This document shows, in pieces, positions 1 through 4,876 of a stretch of DNA of 18,775 nucleotides. A program made the position numbers and the translations under genes. This DNA is from an uncultured Curtobacterium sp. (GTDB lineage: Bacteria; Actinomycetota; Actinomycetes; Actinomycetales; Microbacteriaceae), in the NCBI GenBank assembly GCA_913774725.1, contig CAJYIG010000114.1, positions 1 to 18,775 on the forward strand, in the 5' to 3' direction. The notes under the pieces are model-generated. The model ran no database searches and was not told the DNA's origin. It worked only from the letters and a program-made list of their open reading frames with translations. Within the stretch, counting starts at the first letter, position 1. Each line of letters starts with the position of its first letter.

Positions 1-724
1 ACGCCTGCTCCGCGAAGCGAGGGTTCTGACGGCGGAAGTCGTCCTCGTCCAGGTCGGACGGCTTCGTGATCGCGCCGGTCAGGAAGCCGCGGCCGAGCGG
101 CGAGTACGGCACCAGGCCGATGCCGAGCTCGCGGAGGGTGTCGAGCACCTCGCCCTCCGGGTCGCGCGTCCACAGCGAGTACTCGCTCTGCAGCGCGGTG
201 ATCGGGTGCACGACGTGGGCCCTGCGGATCGTGGCGGCGCTCGCTTCGGAGAGCCCGATGTGGCGGATCTTGCCCTCCTGCACGAAGCCAGCGAGCTGGC
301 CGATCACGTCCTCGATCGGGACGGCCGGGTCGACGCGGTGCTGGTAGTAGAGGTCGATGTGGTCGGTGCCGAGACGACGGAGGGAGCCCTCGAGCGCCTC
401 GCGGACGGACTCCGGTGCGCTTGAGATGCCGCGCTGCTGGGTGGGGGTCTGCTCCCCGGCCTCGTGCCGGTACAGGCCGAACTTCGTCGCGATGACGACC
501 TGGTCGCGGCGGTCGCCGAGGGCGCGGCGGAGGAGTTCCTCGTTCGTGTACGGGCCGTAGGCCTCGGCGGTGTCGAAGAGGGTGACGCCGAGGTCGATCG
601 CGCGGTGGATCGTGCGGATCGACTCGTCGTCGTCGGTGCCGGCGCCCGTGTAGAAGGCGCTCATGCCCATGGTGCCGAGGCCGACGGGGCCGACCTCGAG
701 GTCTGCGAGCGTGCGTGTCTGCAT
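1..724 (-). CDS. Aldo/keto reductase, 3' end cut by window edge
   Basis: The minus strand encodes about 241 residues of an NAD(P)H-dependent aldo/keto reductase (TIM barrel, cytoplasmic) and remains open at base 1, so the C-terminal part lies outside the window. Read from ATG at 724-722, the protein begins [20 protein letters not shown]. The AKR tetrad is complete: D51 and Y56 in [12 protein letters not shown]81 in IATKFG, H129 in YYQHRVDP. Later barrel signatures [12 protein letters not shown] and [13 protein letters not shown] are also present. The pattern resembles the AKR11/AKR13-like oxidoreductases; the substrate cannot be read from sequence. The ATG has an AGGAG 13 bases upstream (too far for a good ribosome site), while TAGACC lies 7 bases before it, which suggests a leaderless transcript. 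It is divergent from the small membrane protein at 818. It is not a close copy of the second reductase at 2528. Confidence 0.93.
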   Translation of the reverse strand, partial: MQTRTLADLEVGPVGLGTMGMSAFYTGAGTDDDESIRTIHRAIDLGVTLFDTAEAYGPYTNEELLRRALGDRRDQVVIATKFGLYRHEAGEQTPTQQRGISSAPESVREALEGSLRRLGTDHIDLYYQHRVDPAVPIEDVIGQLAGFVQEGKIRHIGLSEASAATIRRAHVVHPITALQSEYSLWTRDPEGEVLDTLRELGIGLVPYSPLGRGFLTGAITKPSDLDEDDFRRQNPRFAEQA

Positions 725-731
725 GCCTGCA

Positions 732-737
732 GGTCTA
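732..737 (-). promoter_or_regulatory. Candidate -10 box (leaderless) for aldo/keto reductase at 724
   Basis: On the minus strand TAGACC is followed by 7 bases and then the ATG, so a transcript starting there would begin at or next to the start codon. The same TAGACC stands 6 bases before the other aldo/keto reductase (2528). There is no convincing -35. Inferred from geometry only. Confidence 0.4.
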
Positions 738-751
738 CTCCTGGTGGCCCC

Positions 752-781
752 TCGTCAGGGAGGTACCGGCACGGCTACGCT
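752..781 (+). promoter_or_regulatory. Candidate promoter for the 818 small membrane protein gene
   Basis: TCGTCA (752-757), an 18-base spacer and TACGCT (776-781) fit a weak housekeeping sigma promoter. It would give a leader of about 30 bases carrying the ribosome site GGAAGGGG (804-811). The element lies in the 93-base gap shared with the divergent aldo/keto reductase. Confidence 0.4.
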
Positions 782-817
782 GAGTGCACGGACAGTTCGC
801 GACGGAAGGGGAACGTC

Positions 818-1051
818 ATGACCGTGGTCTGGATCGTCATCGGGGTCGTGGTGCTCATCACCGCCCTGCTCGTCGCGCTCGAGGTGCAGAACGTGCGCCG
901 CCGCAGGGCCCTCGCGCACCTGGAGCCCGTCGACCCGCGCGTCGGGGAGCGTGCGATGTCCGAGGCGGCGGCAGCGCACTCGGTGATCGAGGGGCAGGCG
1001 AAGTCGGCGCACCCGGGCATCAGCGGCGCCGGGGGTGGCCCGCTCGCCTGA
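818..1051 (+). CDS. Small single-pass membrane protein, unknown function
   Basis: A 77-residue protein starting MTVVWIVIGVVVLITALLV. Residues 3-23 form one strongly hydrophobic helix, followed by a basic patch (NVRRRRALAH, about 29-38), which predicts the N-terminus outside and a short cytoplasmic tail. The tail ends in a Gly/Pro-rich stretch. The ATG at 818 is chosen because GGAAGGGG sits 6 bases upstream and the membrane helix begins immediately. The reading frame extends further upstream (to 464) but that part overlaps the divergent reductase antisense and is not credible. No family is recognised. It is probably a stand-alone transcript, 121 bases ahead of the thioesterase gene. Existence is supported by start signal and composition, function is unknown. 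Confidence 0.75.
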   Translation: MTVVWIVIGVVVLITALLVALEVQNVRRRRALAHLEPVDPRVGERAMSEAAAAHSVIEGQAKSAHPGISGAGGGPLA

Positions 1052-1172
1052 GCCCTCCTGATCGACCTCGTTGCAGGTTCCGCTGCACGGTGTTGCAGTC
1101 CGCACCGAGCGGCATCGTGCCGTTCCTCCAACGCGTTCGAACACGGCGTCCGCCCGCTGGTGAGATGGGCAC

Positions 1173-1721
1173 GTGAACCTGTACCTCCGGCTCTTCCTGC
1201 TCGGTCTGCGCCTCCGGCTGGGCGCCCTGCGCCCGGGGCCGCGCCGTTCGCTGTGGGACGAGGCCCGCACGCCCTTCCGCGTGCTGCCGACGGACCTGGA
1301 CACGCTGATGCACGTGAACAACGGCCGGTACCTGACGCTGATGGACCTCGGCCGCTACGACCTGCTGCACGGGTCCGGCTTCTGGCAGGAGTCCGCCCGC
1401 CGCGGCTGGTACGCCGTCGTGGCCGCGCAGACCATCACGTACAAGCGCTCCCTGACGCTCGGGGAACGCTTCACCCTGCACACCCGGGTGCTCGGCGTCG
1501 ACGAGCGCGCCGTGTACATGGAGCAGACCTTCGTCCGGCACGGCGCGGTCGTTGCCCGAGCGGTCGTCCAGGCGCGGTTCCTGCGGCGCGAGGGCGGCCA
1601 GGTGACGCCCGACGAGGTGGTGGCCGCAGCGGGCGGCGCGGCGCGGGACCTCACGCTGCCGGGTTGGGTGCACGAGTGGGCCGACGCGGTGCGGATCAGC
1701 AGCGGCGGCAGCGCGCGCTGA
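1173..1721 (+). CDS. Hotdog-fold acyl-CoA thioesterase-like protein (THEM6/4HBT_2 type)
   Basis: A 182-residue protein from a GTG at 1173. After a basic, hydrophobic N-terminus (NLYLRLFLLGLRLRLGALR) comes the 4-hydroxybenzoyl-CoA thioesterase-type signature DLDTLMHVNNGRYL (residues 41-54), with D43 and H47-V-N-N-x-x-Y53 in the usual D-x3-H-V-N-N-x2-Y layout. The central part (VAAQTITYKRSLTLGERFTL) matches the substrate-groove strands of the fold. The family hydrolyses acyl-CoA or acyl-ACP thioesters; the actual acyl chain is unknown. The N-terminal helix could associate with membrane, as proposed for THEM6-like proteins. No strong ribosome site is visible (GGTGAG about 10 bases upstream). It ends 43 bases before the next gene on the same strand. 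Confidence 0.88.
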   Translation: MNLYLRLFLLGLRLRLGALRPGPRRSLWDEARTPFRVLPTDLDTLMHVNNGRYLTLMDLGRYDLLHGSGFWQESARRGWYAVVAAQTITYKRSLTLGERFTLHTRVLGVDERAVYMEQTFVRHGAVVARAVVQARFLRREGGQVTPDEVVAAAGGAARDLTLPGWVHEWADAVRISSGGSAR

Positions 1722-1752
1722 CCCGGGTGCCTGCCCGGCTCGGCGTCCGTCC

Positions 1753-1758
1753 TACGAT
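1753..1758 (+). promoter_or_regulatory. Candidate -10 box (leaderless) for the YdeI-family gene
   Basis: TACGAT followed by 6 bases and then the GTG start at 1765. It matches TATAAT at four of six positions. No recognisable -35. It implies the gene can be transcribed independently of the thioesterase gene upstream. Confidence 0.45.
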
Positions 1759-1764
1759 GACCAC

Positions 1765-2349
1765 GTGGACGACGACGACCTGGTGCTGAGCGACGCCGCC
1801 GCCTGGCGTGCCTGGCTCGACGCGCACGAGGACGATCCCGACGGCGTCTGGCTCGTGCTGGCGAAGAAGGGCACCACGGAGCCGACCTCGCTGACGTACG
1901 ACCAGGCGCTCGACGAGGCCCTGTGCTCCGGCTGGATCGACGGACAGAAGCGCGGCCGCGATGCCGGGACCTTCCGGCAGCGCTTCACCCCGCGCCGCCG
2001 GGCGTCGCTCTGGTCGCAGCGGAACATCGGCCTGGTCGCCGCGCTCGAGGACACCGGACGGATGCGAAAACGCGGTCGCGCCGAGGTCGACCGTGCGAAG
2101 GGCGACGGCCGCTGGGACCGCGCGTACGCCGGCGCCGCGACGGTCACCGTGCCCGACGACCTCCGGGCGGCGCTCGACGCTGCACCGGCCGCCGCCGCGC
2201 TGTTCGCCGAGCTCGACGCGACGAACCGGTACGCCGTGCTGCACCGGGTCGTGACGGCGCCGAGCGATGCCGCGCGCGCGAACCGGATCGCGAAGCTCGT
2301 GCGCGGGCTCTCGGTCGGCGAGACGCCGTACCCCCGCCCGACCCGCTGA
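1765..2349 (+). CDS. YdeI/OmpD-associated (OmdA) family protein
   Basis: A 194-residue soluble protein starting at GTG 1765 with VDDDDLVLSDAAAWRAWLDA. Recognised from the order of blocks: WRAWLDAHEDDPDGVWLVLAKKG (about 15-37), YDQALDEALCSGWIDGQKR (about 46-64), RFTPRRRASLWSQRN (about 73-87), and a C-terminal helical part (LFAELDATNRYAVLHRVVTA) ending KLVRGLSVGETPYP. This is the YdeI/OmdA family, sometimes annotated as bacteriocin-protection protein; the biochemical role is not established. The ATG at 1757 is out of frame, so GTG is used. The transcript is probably leaderless, since TACGAT stands 6 bases before the start. No membrane segment or signal peptide. Confidence 0.85.
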   Translation: MDDDDLVLSDAAAWRAWLDAHEDDPDGVWLVLAKKGTTEPTSLTYDQALDEALCSGWIDGQKRGRDAGTFRQRFTPRRRASLWSQRNIGLVAALEDTGRMRKRGRAEVDRAKGDGRWDRAYAGAATVTVPDDLRAALDAAPAAAALFAELDATNRYAVLHRVVTAPSDAARANRIAKLVRGLSVGETPYPRPTR

Positions 2350-2391
2350 CGACGTGCCCGCGCGCTGACCCTCGCTTCCGCGGGGCGCGTC

Positions 2392-2452
2392 GAACCATGA
2401 TCCCGACATCGAACCAGCCGCTCGCCGTGGTTCGATGTCGGGAACGTGGTTC
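2392..2452. repeat. Long intergenic inverted repeat with four TGGTTC/GAACCA boxes
   Basis: Arms 2392-2416 and 2428-2452 pair over 25 positions around an 11-base loop. The inner 16 bases (TCCCGACATCGAACCA / TGGTTCGATGTCGGGA) are perfect, and the outer nine pair apart from one A/A mismatch and one T/G. GAACCA at 2392 and 2411 and TGGTTC at 2428 and 2447 give four half-sites with a 19-base period within each arm. It lies 43 bases after the YdeI-family stop and 76 bases before the aldo/keto reductase start. There is no T-run after it. It may be an operator array, a terminator for the upstream gene, or a dispersed repeat. Confidence 0.85.
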
Positions 2453-2515
2453 AATGCCCGATCCGGTGCACGCGCCAGGGGGACACCGACCCAGCAACGC
2501 GTCACGCGGCGGGCG

Positions 2516-2521
2516 TAGACC
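2516..2521 (+). promoter_or_regulatory. Candidate -10 box (leaderless) for aldo/keto reductase at 2528
   Basis: TAGACC followed by 6 bases (CGGGGGC overlaps) and ATG at 2528. It is the same hexamer found in front of the reductase at 724. It ends in C rather than the usual T, and no -35 is evident. Confidence 0.35.
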
Positions 2522-2527
2522 GGGGGC

Positions 2528-3409
2528 ATGACCACTGGTACCGACACCACGAACCGTCCTGCCGCCGCCTCGGGCACCTTCCGCATCGGCGGCGACCTCG
2601 AGGTCCACCGCCTGGGCTACGGCACCATGCAGCTCACCGGCCCGGGTGTGTGGGGCCCGCCGAAGGACCACGACGAGGCGGTCCGCGTGCTCAAGCGCGC
2701 GGTCGAGCTCGGCGTGGACTTCTTCGACACCGCCGACTCCTACGGCCCCTACGTCGCCGAGGACCTGCTCCGCGAGGCCCTGCACCCGTACGGCGACGAC
2801 ATCGTCATCGCCACCAAGGCCGGCCTGACCCGCACGGGGCCGAACGAGTGGCCGCCGGTCGGCCGTCCGGAGTACCTCCGCCAGGAGGCCGAGATGAGCC
2901 TGCGCCGCCTCGGCCTCGAGCGCATCGACCTGTTCCAGCTGCACCGCATCGACCCGAAGGTCCCCCTCGAGGACCAGGTCGGCGAGCTGAAGAAGCTGCA
3001 GGACGAGGGCAAGATCCGGCACATCGGCCTGTCCGAGGTCTCCGTCGACGAGGTCAAGGCAGCGCAGGAGATCGCCACGATCGTCTCCGTCCAGAACCTC
3101 TACAACCTGCAGAAGCGCGACGCCGAGGAGCTCCTCGACTGGTCCGAGGAGCAGGGCATCGGCTTCATCCCGTGGTTCCCGCTCGCGACCGGCGGCCTGA
3201 CCGGCGACGACTCGCCGCTCACCGAGATCGCCGAGCGCAAGGGGGCGACCCCGGCGCAGCTCGCACTGGCATGGCTGCTGAAGCGCTCGCCCGTCATGCT
3301 GCCGATCCCGGGGACGTCGAGCGTCGACCACCTCGAGGACAATCTGCAGGGCGCGACGATCGAGCTGACCGACGAGGAGTTCCAGGAGCTGTCGAAGCTG
3401 GGGGAGTGA
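2528..3409 (+). CDS. Aldo/keto reductase, PdxI/YdbC-like
   Basis: A complete 293-residue aldo/keto reductase. The N-terminal pattern [20 protein letters not shown] (29-47) is close to that of E. coli PdxI/YdbC (pyridoxal reductase), and the C-terminal [28 protein letters not shown] fits as well. Tetrad residues are D67 and Y72 in [12 protein letters not shown]97 in IATKAG and H139 in FQLHRID. Expected reaction: NADPH-dependent reduction of an aldehyde such as pyridoxal, or another carbonyl, in the cytoplasm. Assignment to pyridoxal is inference from similarity. The first about 15 residues ([14 protein letters not shown]) are a polar extension. GGGGG lies too close to the ATG to act as a good ribosome site, so a leaderless start is plausible. 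Monocistronic, ending 16 bases before an 18-bp hairpin. Confidence 0.95.
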   Translation: MTTGTDTTNRPAAASGTFRIGGDLEVHRLGYGTMQLTGPGVWGPPKDHDEAVRVLKRAVELGVDFFDTADSYGPYVAEDLLREALHPYGDDIVIATKAGLTRTGPNEWPPVGRPEYLRQEAEMSLRRLGLERIDLFQLHRIDPKVPLEDQVGELKKLQDEGKIRHIGLSEVSVDEVKAAQEIATIVSVQNLYNLQKRDAEELLDWSEEQGIGFIPWFPLATGGLTGDDSPLTEIAERKGATPAQLALAWLLKRSPVMLPIPGTSSVDHLEDNLQGATIELTDEEFQELSKLGE

Positions 3410-3425
3410 ACCCAGCCCGACAACG

Positions 3426-3465
3426 GACGGGAGGCCCGTGGCGACACCGCCACGGGCCTCCCGTC
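3426..3465 (+). terminator. 18-bp stem hairpin after aldo/keto reductase
   Basis: Left arm 3426-3443 and right arm 3448-3465 are perfectly complementary (18 bp) around the loop ACAC. Core stem sequence GGGAGGCCCGTGGCG is reused in hairpins at 8638 and 14208. There is no long T-run, as is common in actinobacteria. Confidence 0.85.
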
Positions 3466-3497
3466 GTCTCGTGACCACTTCGTGACCCGGCGTGCCT

Positions 3498-3526
3498 TGT
3501 CGGGGTCTACCGCGTATGTGCATACT
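3498..3526 (+). promoter_or_regulatory. Promoter of the padR-ABC operon
   Basis: TTGTCG (3498-3503), a 17-base spacer and CATACT (3521-3526) match the housekeeping consensus at four of six positions in each box. Predicted transcription start is near 3533, giving a leader of about 30 bases that contains GGGGGAG before the ATG at 3564. Confidence 0.6.
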
Positions 3527-3533
3527 CGGTATG
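3514..3533 (+). promoter_or_regulatory. Candidate PadR operator: GTATG-TG-CATAC-TCG-GTATG
   Basis: Three alternating half-sites (GTATG 3514-3518, CATAC 3521-3525, GTATG 3529-3533) create two overlapping inverted repeats that cover the -10 box and likely transcription start of the operon. PadR-family regulators typically bind AT-containing dyads in their own promoter; in this GC-rich context the AT-containing repeat stands out. Autorepression is inferred. Confidence 0.6.
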
Positions 3534-3563
3534 TCCGAGGTGGACCGAGACGGGGGAGTCACG

Positions 3564-4145
3564 ATGAGCGTCAAGATGGGCGTACTCGCGCTGCTGGTGG
3601 GAGGACCCGGCTACGGGTACCAGCTCAGGGGGGAGTTCGAGCACCGGACCGGGGGGACCTGGCCGCTCAACATCGGCCAGGTCTACACGACGCTCGACCG
3701 CCTCGAACGCGACGGCCTCGTGGCCCGCGGCGACGCCGACGACGACGGTCACGTCGTCTACACGGCGACCGACGCGGGTCGCGAGGAGGTCGCGCGCTGG
3801 TTCAGTGAACCGGTCCCGGCCAAGCGCGGCCGTGACGAGCTCGCCATCAAGTTCGCCCTCGCCGTCACCGTGCCGGGCGTCGACGTCCCGCGACTCGTGC
3901 AGGTCCAGCGCTCCTCGGCGATGCGCGCCCTGCAGGACCTGACCCGTCTCAAGCGGACCGCCGATCCCTCGGGGGACCTCGCATGGACGCTGGTCCTCGA
4001 GTCGATGGTCTTCCAAGCCGAGGCCGAGGTGCGCTGGCTCGACCACGTGGAGAGCTCGGTCGCGCGGTACATGCCGCCCGCGGTACACGTCGCCGCTGAG
4101 CACGACGGAACCATGCCCACCGTGGCACACGAGGTCGTCCGGTGA
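3564..4145 (+). CDS. PadR-family transcriptional regulator
   Basis: A 193-residue regulator. The N-terminal winged helix is typical of PadR: VLALLVGGPGYGYQLRGEFE (7-26), then the recognition region NIGQVYTTLDRLERDGLV (36-53) and the wing VVYTATDAGREEVARWF (64-80). The C-terminal part (about 88-165) is the helical dimerisation domain (PadR_C / vir-like), ending in a polar tail. ATG 3564 is chosen because GGGGGAG lies 6 bases upstream; in-frame ATG 3531 and GTG 3558 would overlap the predicted transcription start or ribosome site. The stop overlaps the GTG of the ABC ATPase by 4 bases, so the products are co-translated. It probably represses its own operon through the dyad at 3514-3533 and is released by a ligand or antimicrobial handled by the transporter (inference). 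Confidence 0.93.
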   Translation: MSVKMGVLALLVGGPGYGYQLRGEFEHRTGGTWPLNIGQVYTTLDRLERDGLVARGDADDDGHVVYTATDAGREEVARWFSEPVPAKRGRDELAIKFALAVTVPGVDVPRLVQVQRSSAMRALQDLTRLKRTADPSGDLAWTLVLESMVFQAEAEVRWLDHVESSVARYMPPAVHVAAEHDGTMPTVAHEVVR

Positions 4146-4876
4146 ACGCCACGGTCACGACTCCGCTGCTCGCGCTCGACGCCGTCAGCGTCCAGTACGG
4201 CACAGGGGAGCGGGCGGTGAATGCACTCGCCGGTGTCGACCTGACGATCCGTCGCGGGGAGATGGTCGCCGTGATGGGGACCTCGGGGTCCGGCAAGTCG
4301 ACCCTCCTGGCCTGCGCCGGCACCCTGCTGCCGCCCACCAGCGGCGAGGTCCGCATCGACGGCGAATGGGTCTCCGACCGCCCGACCCGCGAGCTCGCGG
4401 CGCTCCGCCGACGCCTGGTCGGCTTCGTGTTCCAGGACTTCAACCTCATCCCGTCGCTCACGGCCGTCGAGAACGTCGCGCTGCCGCTGGAGCTCGACGG
4501 CTGGAAGGCGAGCAGGGCCCGGCGCGCGGCCGAGCTGGCGCTCGACAACGTCGAGCTGGCGGACCGTGCCGACGCCTTCCCCGACGACCTGTCCGGCGGG
4601 CAGCAGCAGCGCGTCGCGATCGCCCGCGGGGTCGTCGGTGAACGGCGCCTGGTGCTCGCCGACGAACCGACCGGCGCCCTGGACTCGCAGACCGGCGAGG
4701 TCGTGCTCCGGATGCTCCGTCGGCACGTCGACAACGGCGCGGGCGCACTGCTCGTCACGCACGACGCGCGGCACGCGGCCTGGGCGGACCGGGTGGTCTT
4801 CCTGCGCGACGGTCGGGTCGTCGACGAGACGGTGTACGCCGGCGTCGAGACCCTCGTCGGTCGAGCAGCGTCGTGA
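4142..4876 (+). CDS. ABC transporter ATP-binding protein (MacB/LolD type)
   Basis: A 244-residue nucleotide-binding subunit with all motifs intact: Walker A GTSGSGKST (46-54), Q-loop FQDFN with Q98, signature LSGGQQQRVAIARG (150-163), Walker B LVLADEPTGALDS (170-182, catalytic E175) and the switch histidine H207 in LLVTHD. The signature and ADEPTGALDS place it with the MacB/LolD/FtsE-like ATPases that power FtsX-fold permeases. GTG 4142 overlaps the padR stop by 4 bases, with GAGG 7 bases upstream. Its own stop overlaps the permease start by 4 bases. It would sit at the inner face of the membrane with the next gene product. The cargo or signal is unknown; drug or lipid efflux or envelope-stress mechanotransmission are the usual roles. 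Confidence 0.95.
   Translation: MNATVTTPLLALDAVSVQYGTGERAVNALAGVDLTIRRGEMVAVMGTSGSGKSTLLACAGTLLPPTSGEVRIDGEWVSDRPTRELAALRRRLVGFVFQDFNLIPSLTAVENVALPLELDGWKASRARRAAELALDNVELADRADAFPDDLSGGQQQRVAIARGVVGERRLVLADEPTGALDSQTGEVVLRMLRRHVDNGAGALLVTHDARHAAWADRVVFLRDGRVVDETVYAGVETLVGRAAS

Noticed and set aside
1071..1122. Two TTGCAG copies (1071, 1093) and a CGGCA-TCG-TGCCG dyad before the thioesterase gene as a promoter/operator
   Set aside because: No -10 box is found at proper spacing from either TTGCAG and the dyad is short, so it may be chance.
2401..2460. GGTTCGA sequences resembling a tRNA T-arm
   Set aside because: There is no acceptor stem, D-arm or anticodon arm around them; the bases are explained by the inverted repeat at 2392-2452.
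3531..3563. Earlier PadR starts (ATG 3531, GTG 3558)
   Set aside because: They fall at the predicted transcription start or just after the ribosome site; ATG 3564 has GGGGGAG at the right distance and matches the usual PadR N-terminus.
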